A stretch of 20,723 nt of DNA from Amarobacter sp035326025 (GTDB lineage: Bacteria > Chloroflexota > Dehalococcoidia > Tepidiformales > Tepidiformaceae): NCBI GenBank assembly GCA_035326025.1, contig DAOKYT010000050.1, positions 1 through 20,723 on the forward strand, written 5' to 3'. Below are positions 14,404 to 20,341 of the stretch, in pieces. Every line of letters starts with the position of its first letter. The first letter of the stretch is position 1. The notes below the pieces were generated by a model. That model made no database searches. It saw only the letters and a list, made by a program, of their open reading frames with translations, and was not told the origin of the DNA. The position numbers and the translations under genes were made by a program.

Positions 14404-15792
14404 TCAATCGAACCCGAACACTGGTGGGAACGCCACGACCACAAAGGCGGCCCAGGCCCCGTACACCGGGATGAAGGCGGTCTGCCACTGCTCCAGCTCG
14501 ATGAACCGCCGCCGGCCGCGGAGGAACCCGGCCAGCAGCCAGCCCGTCCACGCCAGGTTCCCGAGCAGCACCACGTTCAGGCCCAGCCCCGCTGTCCGGT
14601 TCGGTGTCCAGCCGAACTCCTGGATCCGCCCCGCGATGGCCCCGAGCGCGACGATGTCGATGGCCAACGCCCCGGCCACGAGCACCAGTTGCACCCGGTC
14701 CATCAGCGCGGGTTCGGTCTCCGGGTCGCGCGCAGAGATCGCGTAGAGCACCAGCCCCAGCACCACCACGAGCAACAGGTCCAGGATAATCAGGACATCG
14801 CGCCCGGCGTCGATGATGTTGCCGGTCGCCACCATCCCCACCAGCGCCGCCACCAGCATGGTCGCGAAGAGCGGGGTGAACACGCTGGTGAGCACGGGCG
14901 CCATGTTCTCAATGACGCTCTGCTTCGCTTCGACCAGCCAGGCCACCACCACTACCGCGCCCACCGCCCCGCAGGGCAGCACCCACGACTGGACGACCCC
15001 TTCCATGTCGATGTCGATCGCATCGAAGACTCCGATGGTCAGGCCCGAGAGGACACCGCCGCCGAGCGCAATGAGCGTGTAATAGATAAACCACTCGCCA
15101 GTGAACCGGACAAAATCCATCCGCGGCGCATTTGCCCGCCAGGCGCCCCCAAGGTAGGCCACGCCCGTGACAAGCCACAGGAAGATCGGCAGGTGGAGCG
15201 CCGCCAGCGCTTCCGTGTCGCCGCCCTGCTCGAACGGCGTGGCATTCATCACCACGGCGGCCACCGCGAAGGGAGCGGCGAGCGCTGCCATCACACGCGG
15301 CGGGAGCTGACGCCGCCACGCCAGGAAGCCCGCGAGGAACGGCAGGGCAAGCAGCGCCGCGTTTCGCAGGTAGAACGACTCATCCGGGGCGGTGCCCCCC
15401 GGGCCGAACGGGTCGACCCCGAACAGGGCCGGCAGCTTAAACGCCGCCGCGGCCGCGACGGCGAAGCCGGCCACAATGCCCACCGTCGCGTACTCCATGG
15501 CCGAGGATCCACTCGCCCCATCGCCAGAAAGTACAAGCTGCTTCCACAGCCGGCTGGAACGCTCGCGAGCGAACTCCCGCGAAAGCTCGTTGATGCCCCC
15601 GAGCCGCTTGATCGCCACCAGGAACGACTCGTCGCGGCTCAGGCCGGCCGCGTCCAGCTCGGCCATCTGGCTCCGCAAGTGATCCTCGAGCTCATCGACA
15701 TCCACATGGTCGATGGTGCTTCGCCGCTCAAGGTACGCCCGCCACTCGTGGATCTGTCGCTCGATGCCTCCGTCGCGCGCCGAATCCATCAT
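14404..15792 (-). CDS. Permease-prefix domain membrane protein (DUF4153-like)
   Basis: This is a 462-residue protein. Residues about 12-86 resemble the permease prefix domain: HVDVDELEDHLRSQMAELDA and LSRDESFLVAIKRLGGINEL, ending in FARERSSRLWKQL. From about residue 100 on there are ten or more hydrophobic helices in an arrangement like DUF4153-type membrane proteins. Function is unknown; such genes are usually paired with PadR regulators, as here. The start ATG overlaps the PadR stop (ATGA at 15792-15789), so translation is coupled. GAGGGGGT is about six bases upstream. An upstream extension in this frame is a shadow of padR. Confidence 0.75.
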   Translation of the reverse strand: MMDSARDGGIERQIHEWRAYLERRSTIDHVDVDELEDHLRSQMAELDAAGLSRDESFLVAIKRLGGINELSREFARERSSRLWKQLVLSGDGASGSSAMEYATVGIVAGFAVAAAAAFKLPALFGVDPFGPGGTAPDESFYLRNAALLALPFLAGFLAWRRQLPPRVMAALAAPFAVAAVVMNATPFEQGGDTEALAALHLPIFLWLVTGVAYLGGAWRANAPRMDFVRFTGEWFIYYTLIALGGGVLSGLTIGVFDAIDIDMEGVVQSWVLPCGAVGAVVVVAWLVEAKQSVIENMAPVLTSVFTPLFATMLVAALVGMVATGNIIDAGRDVLIILDLLLVVVLGLVLYAISARDPETEPALMDRVQLVLVAGALAIDIVALGAIAGRIQEFGWTPNRTAGLGLNVVLLGNLAWTGWLLAGFLRGRRRFIELEQWQTAFIPVYGAWAAFVVVAFPPVFGFD

Positions 15793-16181
15793 CGGGCTAC
15801 CCCCTCGGCCGGCAGTGGCGGGCCGGCCGGCACCCGGGCCGCGTGCCAGGCGTTCCGCAGCGCTCCTGTCACCACTTGCCACTGCCTGCGCTGTTCGGAA
15901 AGGGCCGCCCGCCCTGCTGGCGTGATGCGGTAGTAGCGCCGCTTGCGGCCCCCCTCCGGCGATTCCCACCGGGCCTCCACATACCCCAGGCGGGCGAGCC
16001 GGTGCAGCAGCGGATAGAGCATCCCGTCGGTCCACTCCATCTCCCCGCCCGAGAGCTCATCGATGCGCTTCAGGATGGCGTACCCGTAGCTCTCGCCCTC
16101 ATCGAGGATGGCCAACACCAGCGGCATGGCCGAGGCCGCCACCAGGTCCTTTCCGATGCGGCCATCACCTAACGCTTGCAT
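15789..16181 (-). CDS. PadR-family transcriptional regulator
   Basis: This 130-residue PadR protein has GRIGKDLVAASAMPLVLAIL, then ESYGYAILKRIDELSGGEME, WTDGMLYPLLHRLARLGYVE and the wing RWESPEGGRKRRYYRITPAG, all family hallmarks. A short C-terminal dimerisation helix follows. PadR dimers repress membrane or detoxification genes beside them; the coupled gene 14404-15792 is the probable target. The Met at 16181 is chosen over a longer ORF because homology begins there, and TATAGT lies exactly six bases upstream on the coding strand, indicating a leaderless transcript with no ribosome binding site. Confidence 0.88.
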   Translation of the reverse strand: MQALGDGRIGKDLVAASAMPLVLAILDEGESYGYAILKRIDELSGGEMEWTDGMLYPLLHRLARLGYVEARWESPEGGRKRRYYRITPAGRAALSEQRRQWQVVTGALRNAWHAARVPAGPPLPAEGVAR

Positions 16182-16187
16182 AGGACC

Positions 16188-16193
16188 ACTATA
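16188..16193 (-). promoter_or_regulatory. -10 element of leaderless padR transcript
   Basis: TATAGT on the minus strand ends six bases before the padR ATG, so transcription should start at or beside the A of the start codon. No good -35 is seen. Confidence 0.5.
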
Positions 16194-16339
16194 CATCGAA
16201 CTGCAAGGTATCGCCCCGGCACTCCTCTGGCGATCCGCCATGCCTGCGCAGGCGATAGAGTTGGGGTGCCCCGGACCGGCGCCTGCGCCACCCCCTGCCC
16301 CGGAGCGGCGCATCTATCGCCCGGCACATGGGAATCCGT

Positions 16340-16912
16340 ATGAAGCACGAATGCGCTACACCCGGCCTATCGCGCCAGAACGGCCAGTTCCACCTGGCGC
16401 TTGCCTGCGCCTTGCTCGCCTTCGGCCTCCTTGCCGTGGCATTGCTTTCGGCGGCCTGTGGCGAAAGCGCCAGCGCGGCGACCGAGCTGCGGTTCGAATG
16501 GCGCTCGGGCGAAGGCTTCGCCGGCCAGGTCTCCATCCACCAGGCCTTCCCCGGCCAGCCCCAGGCCGAGACCCTCATGTTCCGCGCGGGGGATGAACCG
16601 CGCCTGGGCCCGGAGATCCCGGACGGCGTCGTCCACTCCGAAGTCGGCGCCGTCGCCAAAGTGGTGGTCGTGGTCCGCAACCCCAGCGATGAGCCGCTGC
16701 GGTTCTGGGTGACGCCCCACCTGCCCCAGCCCTACACCGCCGAACGCGGGCTCATCATGCACTGCCTCTGTACCGGCCAGCAGTACGAGCTCCCGCCCCG
16801 CGGCACCTGGACCCGCGTGATCGAGGCCGGGCTGAGCCCCCAGGCCGGCACCCGCGGCCCGGTCGTGCTCACCCACGCGTTCATCGCCGGCGAAGTGCCC
16901 CGGCCAGAGTGA
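16340..16912 (+). CDS. Putative lipoprotein with Cox11-like CxC copper motif
   Basis: This is a 190-residue exported protein. A hydrophobic segment (HLALACALLAFGLLAVALLS) leads to the lipobox SAAC with C40, so it is likely a lipoprotein. The rest is beta-rich: VGAVAKVVVVVRNPSDEPLR is followed by LIMHCLCTGQQYELPPRGTW, where C142 and C144 form a CxC. This region resembles the copper-binding CFCF..Q.L.PGE loop of Cox11/CtaG, the copper chaperone of cytochrome oxidase, but overall similarity is slight. A role in copper delivery outside the cell is inference. The start could also be the Met at 16328; neither has a clear ribosome binding site. Confidence 0.6.
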   Translation: MKHECATPGLSRQNGQFHLALACALLAFGLLAVALLSAACGESASAATELRFEWRSGEGFAGQVSIHQAFPGQPQAETLMFRAGDEPRLGPEIPDGVVHSEVGAVAKVVVVVRNPSDEPLRFWVTPHLPQPYTAERGLIMHCLCTGQQYELPPRGTWTRVIEAGLSPQAGTRGPVVLTHAFIAGEVPRPE

Positions 16913-16961
16913 CCCCGCGCCACCCCGCGGTGGTCCTCTCACTGCCACGGGGCCCTGGCCC

Positions 16962-17255
16962 ATGCTCGCGACAACCACCGGCCGGCGCTTGATCCCGGAG
17001 CCGCCCGGGAAGCGCGCGTTGACGAAGATCATGACCTCGCGGCGACAACTCGCCGAAGACGGCGTCGTCATCATTGTCCCAGACCGGCGCGAGCACCGGG
17101 TACTGGCGGGCGTCGACGAAGGCCCGCGGCTCGTGGGCCCCGGTGGACTCCTGGGCCCGGCCGCACCCCTGCTCTCGGGCGAACCGCGCGAGGGCCTCGG
17201 CTTCGGCATCGCCGAGCCGGTCGAGAAGAAAGTGGACCGAGTCACGTGCCGTCAC
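16962..17255 (-). pseudogene. Decayed antitoxin/MazF-like toxin remnant
   Basis: From GTG 17255 one frame gives a short antitoxin-like start (TARDSVHFLLDRLGDAEAEA) and YPVLAPVWDNDDDAVFGEL, which resembles the ends of small antitoxins. A second frame from ATG 17032 gives MIFVNARFPGGSGIKRRPVV then VAS, the N-terminal strand pair of MazF/PemK toxins. Neither continues as expected. The antitoxin frame has no natural stop after its motif, and the toxin loses similarity after about 24 residues, near the end of the converging lipoprotein gene. It is best read as a truncated toxin-antitoxin pair. No other part of it was found. Confidence 0.45.
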
Positions 17256-17339
17256 GCTCGAGTAATGCCAACCTGGCGCCGCGGCAGCTCCAGCGATGAT
17301 CGCCGCCCTCGCCGCCTGCCACTCCCCCCTGGACCCGGC

Positions 17340-17362
17340 GAGGTCACGGGCTCGATCCCGGT
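17340..17362 (+). other. tRNA-like variable-loop/T-arm fragment
   Basis: The bases GAGGTCACGGGCTCGATCCC, followed by GGTC, closely resemble the variable-loop and T-arm part of bacterial tRNAs. The T-loop is one base short and no acceptor stem or anticodon arm is present. It may be a residual attachment site left by integration into a tRNA gene, or chance. Confidence 0.3.
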
Positions 17363-17423
17363 CCTACGGGGCGGCTCTCCAGAGCCGGTCTGTCAGCATT
17401 CCGCCCTCACCTCCGGACGAACC

Positions 17424-17513
17424 TGGGCATCACCGTTCATTCGTACTCAGAACGGGCCGGGCTGGCCCTTCCGCCTGACCGTGGAGCTGCCCGGGCGCCG
17501 GCGCCGCGGGTGA
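17424..17513 (+). repeat. Dispersed repeat, copy 1 (diverged)
   Basis: About 90 bases are related to 18471-18557 and 19991-20077. In one frame it reads WASPFIRTQNGPGWPFRLTV then ELPGRRRRG and a stop. Differences from copy 2 are largely synonymous (ATT/ATC, ACT/ACG, CGC/CGG, CTG/TTG), suggesting that this frame once coded. It precedes the first VapBC-like pair. Confidence 0.65.
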
Positions 17514-17682
17514 CCATATCTTCGGCGACCGCGGGAATCGCCGGATCGGGCGGTTCGCCCGGCACGTCTTCCGTCGTCGGCTCGCATGCAGTCGTCGAGC
17601 TCGGACCACCGGGAGCACCCTCGCAATCGGATCGCCAGAGGCTCGACGGTCGTGCACGTTACATCAGGTCGACCATAGTTGT

Positions 17683-17688
17683 TATCAT
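17683..17688 (+). promoter_or_regulatory. -10 element of leaderless vapB-like transcript
   Basis: TATCAT ends six bases before the GTG at 17695. The same arrangement (TATCAT, six bases, start codon) precedes the second VapB-like gene at 20117. A GGTCGACC palindrome at 17668-17675 upstream could be part of an autoregulatory operator. Confidence 0.45.
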
Positions 17689-17694
17689 TTGACC

Positions 17695-17937
17695 GTGATC
17701 CGAACGCAGGTCTCCCTGACTGAGGAACAGATGAAACGCCTCCGCCGGGAAGCACGACGGCGACGCGTGTCGCTTGCGGCCCTGATCCGCGAGGCTGTGG
17801 ACCGAACCGTCCCCGGCGAGGACGCCGAGCGGGCAGCCCGCATCGAGGTGTTGTTGGAGGTGGCGGGCTCGGCCTCGTCCGGTTCAGGCACGGTCGCGAC
17901 CGACCACGACGATGTCCTAGGCGGTGACCGCTGGTGA
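17695..17937 (+). CDS. VapB-like ribbon-helix-helix antitoxin
   Basis: This is an 80-residue antitoxin. The N-terminal VIRTQVSLTEEQMKRLRREA and RRRVSLAALIREAVDRTV form a ribbon-helix-helix DNA-binding domain (strand then two helices). The acidic/Gly-rich tail (GSGTVATDHDDVLGGDRW) would wrap the toxin. Such antitoxins repress their own operon together with the toxin. The GTG at 17695 is the usual family start (VIRTQV...); a TTG six bases earlier is possible. No ribosome binding site is visible and TATCAT is six bases upstream, so translation is probably leaderless. Its stop overlaps the toxin start by three bases. Confidence 0.85.
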   Translation: MIRTQVSLTEEQMKRLRREARRRRVSLAALIREAVDRTVPGEDAERAARIEVLLEVAGSASSGSGTVATDHDDVLGGDRW

Positions 17938-18326
17938 CCATCTTCGTGGACACCAGCGGGATCCTGGCCCTCGTCGACCGGGACGACCCTGCTCATGCCC
18001 GTGTAGTGGAAGCGTTCACCATGGGGAGGTCCGAGCCGCTCGCCACTCACGCCTATGTCGTGGTCGAGACCCTGGCGGTCGCCCGCAGGCGCTTCGGCCC
18101 CGGCGTCGCGGCCGACCTGATCGATCGTGTCTTTCCGGCCCTGGAGATCGTGCCGGTGGACGCCGGGCTTCATGCCGCTGCCATCGAGGCATTCCGCAGC
18201 ACGGTCGAATCCGCGGTGTCGCTCGTAGATCGGACGAGCTTCGCATTCATGCAACGAGAGGCAATCGAGCGTGCAATCGCCCTCGACGCCGACTTCCGGG
18301 CGGCGGGCTTTGAGACGCTCCCGTAG
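17934..18326 (+). CDS. VapC-like PIN-domain ribonuclease toxin
   Basis: This is a 130-residue PIN nuclease. The acidic residues expected to hold Mg are present: D6 (IFVDTSG), E45 (VVVETLAV), D99 (SLVDRTSF) and D118 or D120 (IALDADF). VapC toxins cleave tRNA or rRNA when freed from VapB. The GTG start overlaps the antitoxin stop (GTGA), a coupled arrangement typical of vapBC. Length is normal and no key residue is missing, so it is probably active. Confidence 0.9.
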   Translation: MTIFVDTSGILALVDRDDPAHARVVEAFTMGRSEPLATHAYVVVETLAVARRRFGPGVAADLIDRVFPALEIVPVDAGLHAAAIEAFRSTVESAVSLVDRTSFAFMQREAIERAIALDADFRAAGFETLP

Positions 18327-18365
18327 GAGTGATCCTGCGCCCTGCATTGCAGCACGTATCGAGGA

Positions 18366-18557
18366 CTGTAACCTGCATCAGGGCGTGTAGTTCTTCCAGT
18401 ATCATGTAGCTCGAACTACTTGATGTCACTTGTTCAGCGCCCAATCATCGAGCTCACCCTCCCCGCCGCTTGGGCATCACCGTCCATCCGTACGAAACCC
18501 GGGGAGGGCTGGCCCTCCCGGTTGACCGTGGAGCTGCCCGGGCGACGGCGGAGGTAA
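18366..18557 (+). repeat. 192-bp direct repeat, copy 2 (left flank of fic)
   Basis: It aligns without gaps to 19886-20077. An 80-base core (18437-18516) is identical in both, and the outer parts have diverged. Within it, CCCTCCCCG and CGGGGAGGG can pair across about 35 bases. The frame from ATG 18423 codes 44 residues (MSLVQRPIIELTLPAAWASP, ending RLTVELPGRRRR). Codon differences from copy 3 in the tail include five synonymous ones. Confidence 0.8.
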
Positions 18558-18587
18558 AGGGCTTGTGTCCGACTGGCCACACCCAAC

Positions 18588-18631
18588 ACGGCTTGTGTCC
18601 CGTGCTTCGGCACTTGCGGGACACAAGCCGT
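18588..18631 (-). terminator. Long hairpin at the 3' end of fic
   Basis: ACGGCTTGTGTCCCG and CGGGACACAAGCCGT form a perfect 15-bp stem. The 14-base loop allows an inner GTGC-TTCG-GCAC stem in part. It starts four bases beyond the fic stop. There is no T run on the minus strand. The arms contain the TTGTGTCC motif also found upstream of fic. Confidence 0.65.
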
Positions 18632-18634
18632 GAC

Positions 18635-19753
18635 CTAGGGCTGCGGCTGTGGCAGGACGGGTCGGCCCTCCACGATGTTCAGTAGCTCCGGAAACGCCAG
18701 AATCGCCGCCCGTCGGCCGCTTGCCTCCCGGACCGGGATGAGAATGCCCGCTCCCCTCAATGCCCTCAACATCGGGAAGGCCGTTTGCTTTGGAATGGCA
18801 GACCGCGCGACGAAGTCGCTTGTTTGGAAGATTGGCCGATGGAAGAGAGTGTCGAGCGCCGCTAGCGCGTGCTGAGAGTGAGTGAGTTCGACGATTCGCA
18901 ACTTCATGCGCTCGTAGAGTTCGAGCATCTTCCGAACGCGGTCGCCGTTGTCTCCGGACTGCGAGATCACCGCGTCAAGGAAGAAGGCGACCCAGCCGTT
19001 CCAGTCACCATCACGCGAAATGGCCTGCAGGCGGTCGTAGTAGGCGTCGCGATGAGCATCGAGATACTGACTCAAATAGAAACTCGGACTCGACAGCACT
19101 CGCTTCTGGTACAGGAACAGCGGTATGAGCAGCCGCCCGATTCGGCCGTTGCCATCCTTGAACGGGTGAATCAGCTCGAACTGCGCGTGGACCAAGGCAA
19201 GCTGAATGAGGACGTCGACATCCTCACCTTGGACATATGCTTCCCACGCCTGCAGGTAGTCAGCCATCACCATGGGATTCGGCGGGACGAACGTGGCCTC
19301 CTCGATTGGACAGCCAGGGCGGCCAATCCAATTCTGGTCCTTCCTGAACTCGCCAGGAGCTTTGTCCTGCCCGCGAACGCTGTCCATCAGCACGCGGTGC
19401 ACCTGGCGAAGCAGCCAGAGGCTGATTGGCTGGTCGGCGACTACCTCGCGAGCCAGCGCCAGGGCCGTGCGGTAGTTGATGATCTCCCGCACGTCTTGCG
19501 CCTTCTCTCCTTGCTGCAGTTGGCCGGCTTCGTGCTCGAGAACCTCGTCGAGGGTCGCCTGCGTTCCCTCAATCTTCGACGAGAGTACCGCCTCCTGGGT
19601 GGTGAGCGGCGACAGCAGGATCTCCGGGTTAACCAGACCTTGGACGAGGCCGTCATACCGCGCCAAGGCCGCGTTGGCGCGGCCAACCCGACCGACGAGA
19701 CCCTGAAGGTCGAGGTCGTGTAGCGGCAGATCTTCGGGGCGGTACGGCTCCAT
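18635..19753 (-). CDS. Fic-domain AMP-transferase (class II, self-inhibited)
   Basis: This is a 372-residue Fic protein. The active site is HPFKDGNGRIGR (196-207), matching HPFx(D/E)GNGRxxR with catalytic H196. The N-terminal inhibitory motif SSKIEG (58-63) fits (S/T)xxxE(G/N) placed before the Fic core, making it class II: E62 would block ATP until relieved. A C-terminal winged-helix region (FQTSDFVARSAIPKQTAFPM, then LRALRGAGILIPVREASGRR) is typical of this Fic subfamily and may bind DNA. Fic enzymes transfer AMP to target proteins. ATG 19753 has GGAGG seven bases upstream; the 38-residue upstream extension is not family-like. GC content looks lower than in the chromosomal genes, suggesting transfer. 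Confidence 0.92.
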   Translation of the reverse strand: MEPYRPEDLPLHDLDLQGLVGRVGRANAALARYDGLVQGLVNPEILLSPLTTQEAVLSSKIEGTQATLDEVLEHEAGQLQQGEKAQDVREIINYRTALALAREVVADQPISLWLLRQVHRVLMDSVRGQDKAPGEFRKDQNWIGRPGCPIEEATFVPPNPMVMADYLQAWEAYVQGEDVDVLIQLALVHAQFELIHPFKDGNGRIGRLLIPLFLYQKRVLSSPSFYLSQYLDAHRDAYYDRLQAISRDGDWNGWVAFFLDAVISQSGDNGDRVRKMLELYERMKLRIVELTHSQHALAALDTLFHRPIFQTSDFVARSAIPKQTAFPMLRALRGAGILIPVREASGRRAAILAFPELLNIVEGRPVLPQPQP

Positions 19754-19770
19754 GGACAGGCCTCCGGTCG

Positions 19771-19836
19771 TTTGTGTCCAGTCTACGCCAGCCAATCCGG
19801 TTTGTGTCTCGGGACGGCCCGTGTGTCGGACACAAG
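19771..19836 (-). promoter_or_regulatory. TTGTGTCC motif cluster upstream of fic
   Basis: TTTGTGTCC (19771-19779), TTTGTGTC (19801-19808) and the inverted GGACACAAG (19828-19836) lie 18-83 bases upstream of the fic start. The last is part of the dyad TGTGTC-G-GACACA (19822-19834). They look like operator sites for a dimeric regulator, possibly Fic's own winged-helix tail. The same motif recurs at the gene's far end. Confidence 0.5.
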
Positions 19837-19885
19837 ACCGATGGCTCCGCGGGTCAGGCTTTTGCATCGGCGCCCCTGTCAGGCT

Positions 19886-20077
19886 CTGTAACCCGCATCA
19901 GCGGACGTATCTATTCGGGTATCGTTTAGCCAAAACCACTTGCTGTCACTTCTTCGGCGCCCAATCATCGAGCTCACCCTCCCCGCCGCTTGGGCATCAC
20001 CGTCCATCCGTACGAAACCCGGGGAGGGCTGGCCCTTTCGCCTTGCCGTCGTGCTGCCCGGCCTCCGGGGCCGTTGA
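19886..20077 (+). repeat. 192-bp direct repeat, copy 3 (right flank of fic)
   Basis: It has the same length and orientation as 18366-18557, and its core 19957-20036 is identical to 18437-18516. The homologous frame reads RPIIELTLPAAWASPSIRTK and ends RLAVVLPGLRGR with a stop at 20075-20077. The ATG of copy 2 is CTG here, with TTG just before it. It ends 39 bases before the second VapB-like start. Confidence 0.8.
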
Positions 20078-20104
20078 GGGGTCCTCGGTGGCCATCGGTG
20101 GTGC

Positions 20105-20110
20105 TATCAT
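20105..20110 (+). promoter_or_regulatory. -10 element of second leaderless vapB-like transcript
   Basis: TATCAT is followed by exactly six bases and the ATG at 20117, as at the first pair. No ribosome binding site is present. Confidence 0.45.
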
Positions 20111-20116
20111 GGTGCC

Positions 20117-20341
20117 ATGCGACGCACCACCATCTCCATCGACGAGCCGCTGCTCCGCGACCTTCACCGGATGGCCGAGGAACGCCGAACTTCGATCGCC
20201 GCCATCATCCGCGAGGCGGTGGAGGAGAAGGTGGCGACCTTCCGGCCCCGGCCTCGGAGCCTTGGCATCGGTGCGTCTGGGCACTCCGACACCGCCCGTC
20301 TTGCGGGGGAGGAACGGCCGGAACCGCGGCCGTGGCGCTAA
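20117..20341 (+). CDS. VapB-like ribbon-helix-helix antitoxin
   Basis: This 74-residue antitoxin has the ribbon-helix-helix MRRTTISIDEPLLRDLHRMA and EERRTSIAAIIREAVEEKVA. A disordered Arg/Pro/Glu tail follows that would neutralise the toxin. It differs clearly in sequence from the 17695 antitoxin, so the two modules are not recent duplicates. It overlaps the PIN toxin start by ten bases, a coupled pair. A leaderless start is inferred from TATCAT six bases upstream. Confidence 0.85.
   Translation: MRRTTISIDEPLLRDLHRMAEERRTSIAAIIREAVEEKVATFRPRPRSLGIGASGHSDTARLAGEERPEPRPWR

Larger units (their letters stand above)
17256..17694. other. Island entry region without genes
   Basis: There are no supported genes. 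The region contains a tRNA-like T-arm fragment (17340-17362), the diverged repeat copy 1 (17424-17513), an unexplained GC-rich stretch (17514-17660) and the promoter of the first VapB-like gene. Open frames here are low-complexity. Confidence 0.4.
18327..18634. other. Region between vapC and fic: repeat and hairpin
   Basis: No long gene is present. Repeat copy 2 fills 18366-18557 and contains a 44-codon ORF (18423-18557). A strong hairpin at 18588-18631 precedes the end of the converging fic gene. Confidence 0.55.
19754..20116. other. Region between fic and the second vapB-like gene
   Basis: No gene is supported. It holds the TTGTGTCC motif cluster of the fic promoter (19771-19836), repeat copy 3 (19886-20077) and the leaderless promoter of the next gene. 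Confidence 0.55.

Noticed and set aside
14353..15933. Long plus-strand open frame of 526 codons
   Set aside because: It is the complement of the membrane protein; His/Arg/Gln-rich composition is typical of a reversed hydrophobic gene.
17447..17953. Minus-strand open frame over the first VapB-like gene
   Set aside because: It is antisense to a clear ribbon-helix-helix gene and has disordered, Arg/Pro-rich composition.
18869..19723. Plus-strand open frame of 284 codons inside fic
   Set aside because: It is antisense to the Fic core with its perfect HPFKDGNGRIGR motif; no domain is seen in the plus frame.
18366..20077. Integron attC sites
   Set aside because: The repeats separate toxin cassettes as attC would, but I could not find paired RYYYAAC/GTTRRRY core sites or attC-type symmetry, and no integrase is in the window.
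18366..20077. CRISPR array
   Set aside because: Only two or three long repeats separated by full genes; no short regular repeat-spacer units.
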